Assembly (NCBI GenBank): GCA_026552955.1
Contig: JAPMTS010000039.1
Location: 1 to 54,617, forward strand
From: Candidatus Methanoperedens sp.
Lineage (GTDB): Archaea > Halobacteriota > Methanosarcinia > Methanosarcinales > Methanoperedenaceae
Length of the DNA stretch: 54,617 bases
Direction of reading: 5' to 3'
Position numbers and translations under genes: made by a program. Position 1 is the stretch's first letter. The number at the start of each line of letters is the position of its first letter. Under the pieces are notes generated by a model. The model had not been told where the DNA came from. It did not search any database and saw nothing but the letters and a program-made list of their open reading frames with translations. Positions 26,491 through 35,792 of the stretch are shown one piece after another.

Positions 26491-27633
26491 ATGTTTGATC
26501 TGATCTTCCGGAGCATGACACAGAGAAAGATGAGAACGGGTCTTACCATATTCGGGATAGCGCTTGGTATCTTTGCGGTTGTTGTAATGGGCGGTATGTC
26601 TGAGCATTTTAACCTCATGGTTGATAATACATTTGAATTGATAGGAAATGGAATCCAGATAGAACCCGATACGATTGGGGGGTTAGGCAGCCTTGATGAA
26701 TCAAAGATAAGACAGGTTGAAAGAGTGCCAGGAGTTTCAGATGCCTATGGAATATTAATAACTTCACTTGATCCTGAAGGGGTAAGCACCGGAATGGATG
26801 AAATCATTGTTGGAGTTCTTCCTGAAAAACAGTTAGAAGCAAAGCTGACTTCAGGTCGATATCTCGTTCCTGGGGATGGCTATAAGGCAGTTGTGGGGAG
26901 CGATATTGCCAGGAAATATAATCTTAAGGTAGGAGATGAACTTGAGATTAAAAGAAAGAACCTTCAGCGCTCATCATCCATAACCCATAAAAAAAATGTC
27001 AGTGTCGTAGGAATAATGGAATATACAGGTTCTTTTTTTGATAATCGTATCCAGATCCCTCTTGACAAGGTACAGAAATTCTATAAAATGGAAAACATAG
27101 TTTCATTTATTTACGCCGAATACAGTCCTGATGCAGATCCTACAGAACTTGCAAAAAGAATAGACTTGAGTGTGGATAAAGTAAAAAGCACAACCCCTGA
27201 ACAACAAAGAAAAGATATCGAAGGACAACTTATGATCTTTAGTTTGATAACAATAAGCGCAGCTGTACTTGCAGCGATCATCGGTGGTTTGAGTGTCATG
27301 AATACGATGCTAATGTCAGTTTCAGAAAGAACAAAAGAATTCGGACTTCTAAAAGCGCTTGGAGCTGAGCGTAAGAATATTCTTTTCATGACTATGGGTG
27401 AAGCTGCGCTCATGGGAGTAATTGGAGGGATTTCAGGCATAGTTGCTGGTGGAATAATTACGAACTTATTGAACAAGTCATTTGAGGCACAGGGTACAGC
27501 CCTTTTTTCAATTACTCCAAGACTGGTTGTGATAGGGTTGTTGTTCGCCATATCACTTGGAATTATATGCGGCACTTACCCTGCGTATCGAGCCACTAAA
27601 ATGAGTCCAATGGAGGCGCTGCGTTATGAGTAA
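26491..27633 (+). CDS. ABC transporter permease, MacB/FtsX family
   Basis: A 380-residue protein with the MacB/LolC layout: one N-terminal helix (TGLTIFGIALGIFAVVVMGG), a large extracytoplasmic domain (about 45-240), then three C-terminal helices with the FtsX signature (VMNTMLMSVSERTKEFGLLK, ALGAERKNILFM) and the terminal YPAYRATKMSPMEALRYE. Such permeases usually act in efflux, lipoprotein handling or mechanotransmission, not import. I chose ATG 26491, with AGGTGG 5 nt upstream, over the GTG at 26482. Its end overlaps the ATPase gene by 8 nt. Confidence 0.93.
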   Translation: MFDLIFRSMTQRKMRTGLTIFGIALGIFAVVVMGGMSEHFNLMVDNTFELIGNGIQIEPDTIGGLGSLDESKIRQVERVPGVSDAYGILITSLDPEGVSTGMDEIIVGVLPEKQLEAKLTSGRYLVPGDGYKAVVGSDIARKYNLKVGDELEIKRKNLQRSSSITHKKNVSVVGIMEYTGSFFDNRIQIPLDKVQKFYKMENIVSFIYAEYSPDADPTELAKRIDLSVDKVKSTTPEQQRKDIEGQLMIFSLITISAAVLAAIIGGLSVMNTMLMSVSERTKEFGLLKALGAERKNILFMTMGEAALMGVIGGISGIVAGGIITNLLNKSFEAQGTALFSITPRLVVIGLLFAISLGIICGTYPAYRATKMSPMEALRYE

Positions 27634-28390
27634 TAAGGGGAATAATGGCAGAAATGGAAGCAATGGGAACCATGCAGTGGATAGTGAACCCGTTCTTCGC
27701 ATCAGAGATCTCAGGAAGACCTATATGCAGGGCAAGATTCCTGTCCATGCTCTTGATGGTGTCAGTTTCGATGTAAAAAAAGGCGAACTGTTGAGCATCG
27801 TTGGACCTTCTGGGAGCGGGAAATCCACGCTCCTCTCAATGATAGGATTGCTTGACAGACCAACTGATGGCAGCGTCTTTATTGATGATGTTGAGATCAC
27901 AAAAGCAAAGGAAAGCGAAGCTCCCCGCATCCGCCGGGAAAAGATCGGCTTTGTGTTCCAGCATTTCAATTTGCTGGCAACGCTTACTGCAATGGAGAAC
28001 GTGGATATTGCGATGCGATTTACTGGAACTTCAAAGAACAGGCGCAAAGAACGTGCTTTTGAACTTCTCACGATGGTTGGGCTTGGCGACAGGGTGAAAC
28101 ATAAACCATCTGAACTATCAGGAGGTCAGCAGCAGCGCGTCGCTATTGCCCGAGCGCTTGCAAATGAACCTGCGATATTGCTGGCTGATGAACCCACAGG
28201 GGCGGTTGATACAAAGACGCGCGAAGTGATCGTTGATCTTTTGAAAGGGCTCAGTGAAAAAGGCCAGACCATCATTGTGGTGACACATGATATGGATGTG
28301 GCGCGACAGACTGACCGGATAATAACCATGCGGGATGGCATGATCGCAAGTGATACAGGAGTGAAAGGAAATGAGGGGCAAGGATTATAA
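27626..28390 (+). CDS. ABC transporter ATP-binding protein (LolD/MacB type)
   Basis: A 254-residue ATPase with Walker A GPSGSGKSTLLS, Q-loop VFQHFNLL, signature LSGGQQQRVAIARALA, Walker B ILLADEPTGAVD and the switch VTHDMDVA. The order and the LLSMIGLLDRPTDG segment are typical of the LolD/MacB subgroup. About 20 Asn/Gly-rich residues (NKGNNGRNGSNGNH) precede the domain and look disordered. It partners the permease whose 3' end it overlaps. Confidence 0.95.
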   Translation: MSNKGNNGRNGSNGNHAVDSEPVLRIRDLRKTYMQGKIPVHALDGVSFDVKKGELLSIVGPSGSGKSTLLSMIGLLDRPTDGSVFIDDVEITKAKESEAPRIRREKIGFVFQHFNLLATLTAMENVDIAMRFTGTSKNRRKERAFELLTMVGLGDRVKHKPSELSGGQQQRVAIARALANEPAILLADEPTGAVDTKTREVIVDLLKGLSEKGQTIIVVTHDMDVARQTDRIITMRDGMIASDTGVKGNEGQGL

Positions 28391-28511
28391 TCCAATTTAC
28401 CTTGGCTTTGCTATAATTACGCTGCTGTTGAGGATACGAATCAAAACAAAAGAGGAGTGCAATAAAAGCAGGATTGGCTTCAATGCAGTTCCTTCAGGAG
28501 AGGTCATAATA

Positions 28512-28685
28512 ATGAACTCAACGGCGACCATCTCTGAAGATGATGTGGGTTCGGTCATCAGAATGATCGACAACTCAAGGAAGTCCAATGCCAGGGCTGT
28601 TATCGATATCAGTTTTTCAAATGTCCAAAGGAATGGAAATATAGCGAAACTGCTGGAATATTTGACTGCTGTGAAGATGAAATAA
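28512..28685 (+). CDS. Small hypothetical protein
   Basis: An ORF of 57 residues starting MNSTATISEDDVGSVIRMID. The ATG is preceded by AGGAGAGGT about 8 nt upstream, a good Shine-Dalgarno. The frame is open further upstream to 28371 inside the ABC ATPase gene, but that start has no ribosome site. The protein would be a mix of short helix and strand (ARAVIDISFSNVQRNG). I recognise no family; it may also be the end of a lost larger protein. Confidence 0.35.
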   Translation: MNSTATISEDDVGSVIRMIDNSRKSNARAVIDISFSNVQRNGNIAKLLEYLTAVKMK

Positions 28686-28704
28686 TAATAGAAAGGATAA
28701 AATC

Positions 28705-29976
28705 ATGATTGATAGTGAGTTAGCTGGTATATGGATGGGATCTCTGGAGGTCTCAGGCACGGAACTTCGAATTGTATTCAATATTTCTTCAAAAACTGAT
28801 AAATCCCTCACCGTTTCGATGGATAGCCCTGACCAGGGAGTGAAAGGCATACCTGTAGACAAAGTTACTCTTGAGACGGACAAAATAAGCATGCAAGTGG
28901 AATCAATCAAAGGTCTTTATGAAGGGATAATAAAAGATAATCTGACTATTTATGGACAATGGACGCAGGGGGGTGAATCAGTTCAAATGGCGCTGTGCCG
29001 TGTGGATAAAGTGCCTGAACTACTCCGCCCGCAGGAACCAGAGAAACCATATCCTTATAATGAAGATGAAGTGGTTTATGATAACTGCAACGCTGGGATT
29101 AAACTTGCAGGAACTTTGACGCGGCCTCGTTCAGGAGGTCAATTTCCTGCTGTAATTTTGATCACGGGTTCAGGTCAACATGACCGTGATGAATCAGTAT
29201 CAGGTCATCGTCCATTCCTGGTTCTTGCTGATAACCTGACCCGCCGCGGGATTGCAGTCCTGAGGGTAGATGATCGCGGTATAGGAGGATCAACAGGGAA
29301 CTTCTCCTTAGCTACAAGTGAGGATTTTGCAGATGATGTACTTGCAGGTGTGGAGTACCTCAAGAGCCGAAAAGATATTGATCATAATCAAATAGGTCTC
29401 ATCGGCCACAGCGAAGGGGGTTTGATCGCGCCAATGGCTGCAACCAGATCACAGGATGTGGCTTTTATTGTAATGATGGCAGGGCCGGGATTAATAGGAG
29501 AGGAACTTCTTCTTTTGCAGCATGACCGGATTCTTAAGGCAGAGGGTGTAAGTAATGATACAATTTCTAAGAACCGTGTTCTTATGGAACGTATTTTTTC
29601 GATAGTAAAAATGGAAAAAGACGATTTTTCTGCGCAAGACGATCTGAACCTGAAACAATACTTATCACCCTGGTACCGCTTCTTCCTGACTTATGATCCA
29701 GTGCCGACCCTTACGAAGGTGAGAGTTCCTGTGCTTGCAATAATTGGTGAAAAAGACCTGCAGGTCCCACCGAAAGAAAACCTCAAAGGTATCGAAGAAG
29801 CACTCATTGCAGGAGGGAATGAACATTACACGGTCAAAGAGCTGCCAGGGTTGAATCATCTTTTCCAGACTGCACGGACCGGGTCTCCTGCAGAATATGG
29901 CACTATCGAAGAAACAATATCATCGGTTGCTCTGGATGTTATCGGAGAGTGGATCATGCAGCAGACTGGAAAATAA
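28705..29976 (+). CDS. Alpha/beta hydrolase with N-terminal beta domain
   Basis: A 423-residue protein. An N-terminal region (about 1-105) is beta-rich (IWMGSLEVSGTELRIVFNIS) and resembles a lipocalin-like or DUF-type domain found before serine hydrolases. The catalytic domain follows (about 120-423) with an oxyanion GSGQHDRDE loop, nucleophile elbow GHSEGG (Ser236), acid in IIGEKDLQVP and histidine in GLNHLFQ. No signal peptide is present, so it is probably cytoplasmic. Likely an esterase or acyl-peptide-type hydrolase; the substrate is unknown. Confidence 0.85.
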   Translation: MIDSELAGIWMGSLEVSGTELRIVFNISSKTDKSLTVSMDSPDQGVKGIPVDKVTLETDKISMQVESIKGLYEGIIKDNLTIYGQWTQGGESVQMALCRVDKVPELLRPQEPEKPYPYNEDEVVYDNCNAGIKLAGTLTRPRSGGQFPAVILITGSGQHDRDESVSGHRPFLVLADNLTRRGIAVLRVDDRGIGGSTGNFSLATSEDFADDVLAGVEYLKSRKDIDHNQIGLIGHSEGGLIAPMAATRSQDVAFIVMMAGPGLIGEELLLLQHDRILKAEGVSNDTISKNRVLMERIFSIVKMEKDDFSAQDDLNLKQYLSPWYRFFLTYDPVPTLTKVRVPVLAIIGEKDLQVPPKENLKGIEEALIAGGNEHYTVKELPGLNHLFQTARTGSPAEYGTIEETISSVALDVIGEWIMQQTGK

Positions 29977-30003
29977 TGGTGTGATTGGTGAAAGGGGAAT
30001 ATC

Positions 30004-30294
30004 ATGAAATCAAAAGAGAATGCAATTGGAACAACAGGTAAAAGAATTGTTTACGAAGAGAAAGCGCCCTTTAGCAAGACGATGAGGCGTCTCATGGTAT
30101 TGCTATTATCAATACTGGCTTTATCGATCGTTATTGCTTTCTTTGGGGATTACTTTGGTCTTGAAAAAGAGCCTTTTGAAGGGCAATTGATCCTGATCCC
30201 TGTAGTTATGATCATAAGCTTTGCTATATGGGGATTCTTTAATAATCATATCAGGCACGAGTTTAGCAACGCATTTATAAATGTTGGGAGTTGA
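30004..30294 (+). pseudogene. Truncated paralogue of the membrane protein at 45694
   Basis: The first about 80 residues match the 183-residue protein at 45694-46245 closely, including AIGTTGKRIVYEEKAPF and AFFGDYFGLEKEPFEGQLIL. Immediately after WGFFN the sequence diverges (NHIRHEFSNAFINVGS) and stops at 96 residues, so the C-terminal cytoplasmic half is missing, most simply by an internal deletion of about 260 bp. Two helices remain. Even the nucleotide sequences of the two starts are nearly the same, which suggests recent duplication. It could still be expressed as a small membrane protein. Confidence 0.65.
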
Positions 30295-30300
30295 GGCAAG

Positions 30301-31092
30301 ATGGATAATAGATCACAAATAAACAAGACGATAGTGATTCCAGTTTCAGTATATCTTTTATGGGTCGTCACAACATACCTGCTGGAAGGGCGTATCCTTA
30401 CACTCCTTCGACCAGAAGCTGTGGAAGACAGGATTGCATATACCGTTACCGCAAATATCATAGTAGGAATAATAATTGCAGCCTGGGTACTGCACTCATA
30501 TCTCATCTCAGGTTTTGTCTCAACTGAACAGATGGGCTTACGATCGATCCGCCATACAATCACTGTGACAGTAACAGCTGGTGTTATTGGATTCATTCTC
30601 TTTATGATCCAGAATCCTCCGTCTTTAAACCCGATAGTGATACTGAATGTCTTTGCTCAGGTTTTGACAGTTTCAGTTGCAGAAGTTCTGATATGCTGGG
30701 CTGTTATCGGTGCAGGTTTTGAATCAATCACTCGAAGCAAAGAGAAGGTAATCTCGCTGCTTGCAGGGATTCTTGCGGCCAGTATTTCATTTGGGATATA
30801 CCATTTTGCCCACAGCCCTCCCTTTAATCAAGTAAACACTGTCATACTTCTGACGATTATCAGTTTTACCACCAGTATTGTGTATTTCATTGGACGGAAT
30901 ATCTATGCTGCTATTGTATTCCACAATACGCTGGCATTATTTGGCGTCATGCAGGCGCTTGAGAGATCGGGTAATCTGCTGTCATACGGTCAGCCTGTTT
31001 ATCCCCTTATTGCAATGGCTCTGGTTTCGGTGATAATCTTTGTGATATTCGATATTCTGTATATTCGGCGTATAAAGGAGGTTAGAATATGA
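30301..31092 (+). CDS. CPBP (CAAX protease/bacteriocin-processing)-like membrane protein, motif 1 degenerate
   Basis: A 263-residue protein with about seven helices. CPBP motif 2 is recognisable as FGIYHFAHSPPFN (about 162-174) and motif 3 as AAIVFHNTLALF (about 205-216). The first glutamate motif EExxxR is reduced to SVAEVLICW, so the usual catalytic pair is incomplete. Family members are glutamate intramembrane proteases that often process prenylated or bacteriocin-like peptides; this copy may be inactive or altered. It follows the truncated gene by 6 nt and overlaps the next hydrolase by 4 nt. Confidence 0.65.
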   Translation: MDNRSQINKTIVIPVSVYLLWVVTTYLLEGRILTLLRPEAVEDRIAYTVTANIIVGIIIAAWVLHSYLISGFVSTEQMGLRSIRHTITVTVTAGVIGFILFMIQNPPSLNPIVILNVFAQVLTVSVAEVLICWAVIGAGFESITRSKEKVISLLAGILAASISFGIYHFAHSPPFNQVNTVILLTIISFTTSIVYFIGRNIYAAIVFHNTLALFGVMQALERSGNLLSYGQPVYPLIAMALVSVIIFVIFDILYIRRIKEVRI

Positions 31093-32012
31093 TAAAACAG
31101 ATTTTGATAGCAATTACAGCAATATTGCTATTAACTGCGGTAATTATCTTGTTTAGCTATCAAAGCGATATTAGTAAAGCACAAGGCCGGATAAAGTCAA
31201 GCCAGATCATAGAAACATCATGCGGTTCTATCGAATATGCTACCAGGGGAGAAGGTTCTCCTGTGCTTGTGATACATGGAGCTGGCGGTGGTTATGATCA
31301 GGGTCTTTATTTATCTGAAGTATTTTTAAGTAGTGATTTTAGCGTGATATCCCCTTCACGATATGGTTTTCTGCAAACTCCTGCACCTATCAATGCCACT
31401 GCGGCAGCACAGGCAGATACTTACGTCTGCCTGCTTGATGCACTTAATATAAGTAAGGTGGGAGTCGTTGGTATTTCAGCCGGAGGGCCTTCCTCCCTTG
31501 AGTTTGCATTACGTCATCCCGATCGGGTTTCAGCATTAGTATTGGTATCAGCGGTCGTTCATAAAGAAAAGCCAATGGATTTTAAAGATAAAATTATCCA
31601 TTATGTGATATTAAAGTCGGATTTTCTTTTCTGGATGTTCAAATACTTTGAGTCCAGTTCATTTTCCTTCTTTGGCGTACCTCCGGAGGTACAGGCTAAT
31701 TTGACTCAGGAAGAGAGGAATTGGCTTAATGTATTTATCCCCTCGATGAATCCAATCAGCCAGCGACAGGCAGGTATGGTTAACGATAGAATTAACTCTA
31801 TTTTCCAGGATTATCAGTTAGAAAAAATTGTTTTGCCGACAATGATAGTCTATGCCAGGGATGATACCCTGGTCAATCCCACTCACAGCGAGTATGCCTC
31901 TTCGAAAATCCCGGATGCAAAAGTAATCAAACTGGAAAGCGGAGGTCATTTACTCATGGGACAGCAAGAAATGATTAGAACAGAGATAGTTAAGTTCCTG
32001 AAGCAGGGGTAA
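31089..32012 (+). CDS. Membrane-anchored alpha/beta hydrolase (copy A)
   Basis: A 307-residue protein with an N-terminal helix (about 5-23) anchoring it to the membrane and then an alpha/beta hydrolase fold: oxyanion loop VIHGAGGGYDQG, nucleophile elbow GISAGG (Ser130), acid in VYARDDTLV (near 258) and histidine in ESGGHLL (His287). It is a close paralogue of the gene at 32930. The ATG overlaps the previous gene's stop (ATGA), implying coupled translation. An ester or lactone substrate is likely but unknown. Confidence 0.85.
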   Translation: MIKQILIAITAILLLTAVIILFSYQSDISKAQGRIKSSQIIETSCGSIEYATRGEGSPVLVIHGAGGGYDQGLYLSEVFLSSDFSVISPSRYGFLQTPAPINATAAAQADTYVCLLDALNISKVGVVGISAGGPSSLEFALRHPDRVSALVLVSAVVHKEKPMDFKDKIIHYVILKSDFLFWMFKYFESSSFSFFGVPPEVQANLTQEERNWLNVFIPSMNPISQRQAGMVNDRINSIFQDYQLEKIVLPTMIVYARDDTLVNPTHSEYASSKIPDAKVIKLESGGHLLMGQQEMIRTEIVKFLKQG

Positions 32013-32017
32013 CTTGA

Positions 32018-32884
32018 ATGAGCAGTATATTTACAATAGCCATAGTTATAGTCGGCATCGTCGCAGTTTTACTGACCATCGTTTGGCTTGGATTCCAGAT
32101 AGAACCAGAGAGCTTTCCACCACATCCTGAAGAGACAAAAGATGCAGGCGCTGTAAATGTGTCGCCGGATATCCCGGAACCAGTAAAGCGGTATTTTGAA
32201 GCTACTGCCGGCAGTCATGTTCCCGTGATACGATCAGCAGTTGTATGGGGTAAGGCAAAATTGAGAATAAATGGCATCTGGATGCCTGTTCGCTATAAAA
32301 CATATGATCTATCGGCCCTGGCTTTTTACCGCTACATGGAAGTAACATGGTTTGGCTGGACAATTCTCAAAGTCAGTGATGTTTATAGGAATGGAAATGG
32401 ATTTACAAAAATAGAAGGTCTGCTAAATATGACTGAAACTGGCGAGAAAATAGACCAGGGTTCAAATCTTGCTCTCTGGGCTGAGATCGTTTTTATTCCG
32501 TCAGTATCTCTTACCGATACCCGTGCGCGCTGGGAAGCTGTTGATAATGATTCGGCGCGTCTTGTTGTTCCGTATGGTGAAAAGAATGATAGTCTGGATT
32601 TCAAATTTGACCCCAAAACAGGTCTGATCACGCAGATCCTGGCTATGCGTTATAAAGGTCAAAATGAAGAAAAGACACCGTGGCTGATCAATATCACCGA
32701 GTGGATGACATCCCATTATGTTAAGATTCCTTCACGATTCTCGGTAACCTGGGAAGATGAGGGAAGTCCCTGGTCATACTGGACAGTTGATGATGTGGAA
32801 TATAATGTTGATGTTGGAGAACTGATAAATGAGGCTCAAGAATCGGGAAGGGTGATATCGAATGAGATTAGAAGGTATGAATAA
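32018..32884 (+). CDS. DUF6544-type membrane-anchored protein
   Basis: A 288-residue protein with one N-terminal helix (about 5-27) followed by an extracytoplasmic beta-rich domain. The segments VKRYFEATAG, GKAKLRINGIWMPV, FTKIEGLLNMTETG and LRARW-like TDTRARWEAVDNDSARLVVPYG match what I know of the DUF6544 family, whose function is not established. It lies 5 nt after one alpha/beta hydrolase and 45 nt before its paralogue, so the three probably work in one transcript. Confidence 0.65.
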   Translation: MSSIFTIAIVIVGIVAVLLTIVWLGFQIEPESFPPHPEETKDAGAVNVSPDIPEPVKRYFEATAGSHVPVIRSAVVWGKAKLRINGIWMPVRYKTYDLSALAFYRYMEVTWFGWTILKVSDVYRNGNGFTKIEGLLNMTETGEKIDQGSNLALWAEIVFIPSVSLTDTRARWEAVDNDSARLVVPYGEKNDSLDFKFDPKTGLITQILAMRYKGQNEEKTPWLINITEWMTSHYVKIPSRFSVTWEDEGSPWSYWTVDDVEYNVDVGELINEAQESGRVISNEIRRYE

Positions 32885-32929
32885 GAAAACCAATTCAATG
32901 GATTGGAGAAATAAGATGCAGGTGGAAAT

Positions 32930-33907
32930 ATGAGCTACTTGAAGATATTTGGGATATGCTTATTGATCGTTTCTGGCGTAATTGCTGTTTATGTGTATTT
33001 GAGTTACCAGCATGATATCCGTGCAGCCCGTGAACGCATATCATCGGGCAGCAAAATGATTGAAACTGCCTGCGGGCCAATAGAATATGCTGACGTGGGA
33101 GAAATATCGCCTGTATTGGTTATTCATGGAGCAGGCGGAGGGTTTGATCAGGGTCTAATGGGCGCAAGTGACTGGATCGGTGATGATTTTAGATTCATCG
33201 TGCCATCACGCTTCGGCTATCTTCGCACGCCTCTTCCGAAAGATGCAACGCCGGTTGCACAGGCTGACGCGCATGCATGTCTCCTAGATGCCCTGGGCAT
33301 AAAAAGAACTGCTGTTGTGGCTGCCTCTGCCGGAGCGCTTTCGGCAGTACCGCTTGCAATCCGCCATCCAGACAAGGTTTCCGCGTTGGTGCTGCTGATC
33401 CCTGCGGCATGGGTGCCGCCGTCACCAGAAGCAGCTGCTGAAGAGATCATGAAAAAAGGATTCATAACCGACGTAGTCCTGAAGTCTGATTTTATCATGT
33501 GGTTTTTCACGAAATACGCACGAAAGCAGATGATAACATTTCTTGGAGTGCCAAAAGAGGTACAGGACCGGATCACCCCCGAGCAAAACAGGGATATTTC
33601 GCGACTGATAAAAAATATTCTGCCTGTTAGCCCACGAGTTGACGGCATGGTCAACGACGGGATAAATCACGCTGCACGGCAACGCTATGCTCTGGAGAAC
33701 ATTACTGCTCCGACACTGATAATAGACTCAGCAGACGTCGGAACATATGAAGGGGCAAGGTACACCGCCGAACACATACCTGGTGCGAAATTTATAGGAT
33801 TTGAAAGCGGAGGTCATCTGCTGGTAGGCCAGTATGAGGAGGTACGAAAAGAGGTATCGCAATTCCTGAAGGAAAATGAAATGACTGAGGTACAAAAAGG
33901 AGGATAA
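32930..33907 (+). CDS. Membrane-anchored alpha/beta hydrolase (copy B)
   Basis: A 325-residue paralogue of the 31089 gene, with the same N-terminal helix, VIHGAGGGFDQG oxyanion loop and ESGGHLL histidine motif. The nucleophile elbow reads AASAGA (Ser133), where an alanine replaces the usual first glycine. The acid is probably in IIDSADVG. The two copies agree along their length except in the cap region, where this one is longer (PAAWVPPSPEAAAEE). The tandem arrangement with a DUF6544 gene between suggests divergence after duplication. Confidence 0.85.
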   Translation: MSYLKIFGICLLIVSGVIAVYVYLSYQHDIRAARERISSGSKMIETACGPIEYADVGEISPVLVIHGAGGGFDQGLMGASDWIGDDFRFIVPSRFGYLRTPLPKDATPVAQADAHACLLDALGIKRTAVVAASAGALSAVPLAIRHPDKVSALVLLIPAAWVPPSPEAAAEEIMKKGFITDVVLKSDFIMWFFTKYARKQMITFLGVPKEVQDRITPEQNRDISRLIKNILPVSPRVDGMVNDGINHAARQRYALENITAPTLIIDSADVGTYEGARYTAEHIPGAKFIGFESGGHLLVGQYEEVRKEVSQFLKENEMTEVQKGG

Positions 33908-33966
33908 ATGGAAGTGAAAGATAAGTCTCAACAGATCAAAAAGCTAAAAAGTTAAAGGAAGCAATT

Positions 33967-34671
33967 ATGAAATTAAATAAGGAATGGTTCTATGATGAAA
34001 CCGTTCAAGTCGGTACAAACTACCAGGATATTTCAAATGTCCGGGCATATGATCTGCAGATGGCAAAATTCAGGGATGTTAAAAAAGAAGCTACTGACAT
34101 AATTGAAACCATAAGCCTGGGGAGAGAACATTCATTACTTGAAATTGGTACTGGAACAGGTAATTTTGCAATTGAAGCAGCCAAGCATTGTAATGAGGTT
34201 TATGCTATCGATGTTTCATCTGCGATGTTAGCTTATGCAAAACAAAAAGCGCAAAAAAATGGGATTAGCAATATTTCATTTTTCCAGGCGGGCTTTTTAA
34301 ACTATGAGCATAACGGATCTCCCCTGGATATGATCGTTTCCAATCTTGCATTGCATCATTTGCCTGACTTTTGGAAAATGATAGCCCTGGAAAGAATTAA
34401 TAAAATGCTAAAGCCTGGCGGGACTTTTTATTTAGGAGATGTCGTTTTTTCATTCCCGGTCGAGGAATATGACAATAAGATCAACACCTGGATCGATACC
34501 ATGAGAGAAAAAGTCGGGATAAAATTTGCACAGGAAGCGCAAATACATCTTAAGGAAGAATATTCAACCTTCGATTGGGTCATAGAGGAAATGCTCCACA
34601 GATCAGGATTTACATTTGATATTCATCATAAGGACGATTTTATCGCAGTATATTATTGCAGGAAGGATTAA
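33967..34671 (+). CDS. Class I SAM-dependent methyltransferase
   Basis: A 234-residue protein with the SAM-binding motif LLEIGTGTGNFAIEAA near residue 57, acidic motif II VYAIDVSSAMLAYA and the motif IV/post region SNLALHHLPDFWKM, then LKPGGTFYLGDVV. It belongs to the broad methyltransferase-11 group; its substrate (small molecule, lipid or quinone) is not evident. Its N-terminal extension (WFYDETVQVGTNYQDISN) is not typical of UbiE. It is followed by a poly-T terminator and closes the hydrolase operon. Confidence 0.85.
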   Translation: MKLNKEWFYDETVQVGTNYQDISNVRAYDLQMAKFRDVKKEATDIIETISLGREHSLLEIGTGTGNFAIEAAKHCNEVYAIDVSSAMLAYAKQKAQKNGISNISFFQAGFLNYEHNGSPLDMIVSNLALHHLPDFWKMIALERINKMLKPGGTFYLGDVVFSFPVEEYDNKINTWIDTMREKVGIKFAQEAQIHLKEEYSTFDWVIEEMLHRSGFTFDIHHKDDFIAVYYCRKD

Positions 34672-34677
34672 AAAGTA

Positions 34678-34684
34678 TTTTTTT
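34678..34684 (+). terminator. Poly-T terminator
   Basis: Seven T begin 6 nt after the methyltransferase stop codon and separate it from the next gene, which has its own leader of about 100 nt. Confidence 0.5.
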
Positions 34685-34782
34685 TCAAGTCAAGTTATTT
34701 ATGATCAAAGCGTACTATTTAATAAAGTGAGGTTAGAGAGCCAAATGTTATTGGCACATTCGAAATTCCGGGGAGGCAAACA

Positions 34783-35766
34783 ATGAACTATACAGTTGTT
34801 CCTGTAATATTATTACTTATTCTTTTCATATTATTGTTATTTTTGATAATACGTTTTAATAAAGGAAAACGAAAGGCTCAGATACAATGGCAGCAATCAA
34901 GTGTCAAGAAAATATCAGGTTTTGGGGCAACAAAGTCTCTTGAAATTTTACCAATTATTGATTGGCATACGAATCGAAGCGACTTAAAAGTTGAAACGGG
35001 TGTTTCCTATCTCATAAAGACCGATAATAACTCAATCCTATTTGACACAGGCCTCAACTTTGAACAGAGTGATCCTTCACCTTTGGTACATAACATGGGA
35101 AAAATGGGCATATCTCTGGCTGATATTGATTCTATTGTAATATCCCATAATCATCTTGACCATGTGGGAGGTTTGAAGTGGCAAAAACAAAAAACCTTTT
35201 CTCTTACGTCCCATCAGATTAATTTAGGAAATAAAGCAGTTTATACACCCACACCGATGATCTACCCCGGACTTTCCCCCATATATGCCCAAAATCCAAC
35301 TGTTATCGCACATGGAGTTGCCACTACTGGTATAATACCCAACCAGGATTTCATTTCAGGCAGGATACAGGAACAATCAATTGCAGTAAATGTTGAAGGA
35401 AAAGGTATCGTACTTATTATAGGATGCGGTCACCAGACTTTACCTAAAATATTAGCTCGTGCGCAAGCCCTGTTCGAAGAACCTATTTATGGTATCATTG
35501 GGGGTCTTCATTATCCAGTAAGCGATTCACCGGCTAAAATATTTGGAATTAAAATTCAGAAATATGTTGGAACCTGCAAATTTCCATGGAAACCGATTAC
35601 AATGGATGAAGTTAATAAAAATGTTGATATTTTAAAGAAGGTAAATCCAAAGATTGTCGGACTATCGCCCCATGATAGTTGTGATGCAAGCATAGCAACA
35701 TTTCGCAAAGCATTTCAAAATGAATATAAAGATATTATTGTAGGAGAAAAAATAGAGATCCATTAA
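34783..35766 (+). CDS. Membrane-anchored MBL-fold metallohydrolase
   Basis: A 327-residue protein with a strongly hydrophobic N-terminal helix (about 4-25) and a metallo-beta-lactamase fold. The zinc motif ISHNHLDHVGG (His122, His124, Asp126, His127) is intact, preceded by LFDTGLN. A later GCGHQTLPKIL supplies a further ligand, and GGLHYP and SPHDSC resemble the PaaA/7,8-dihydropterin-synthase-like MBL group. The substrate is unknown. GGGGAGGC precedes the ATG. Confidence 0.85.
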   Translation: MNYTVVPVILLLILFILLLFLIIRFNKGKRKAQIQWQQSSVKKISGFGATKSLEILPIIDWHTNRSDLKVETGVSYLIKTDNNSILFDTGLNFEQSDPSPLVHNMGKMGISLADIDSIVISHNHLDHVGGLKWQKQKTFSLTSHQINLGNKAVYTPTPMIYPGLSPIYAQNPTVIAHGVATTGIIPNQDFISGRIQEQSIAVNVEGKGIVLIIGCGHQTLPKILARAQALFEEPIYGIIGGLHYPVSDSPAKIFGIKIQKYVGTCKFPWKPITMDEVNKNVDILKKVNPKIVGLSPHDSCDASIATFRKAFQNEYKDIIVGEKIEIH

Positions 35767-35792
35767 TCGTAACAATGGGAGTGCAGACAAAG

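Noticed and set aside
28371-28511. N-terminal extension of the small ORF ending at 28685
   Set aside because: It would start inside the ABC ATPase gene without a ribosome site; the ATG at 28512 has a good one.
33908-33955. 15-codon ORF MEVKDKSQQIKKLKS
   Set aside because: Too short and without support; probably the leader of the methyltransferase gene.
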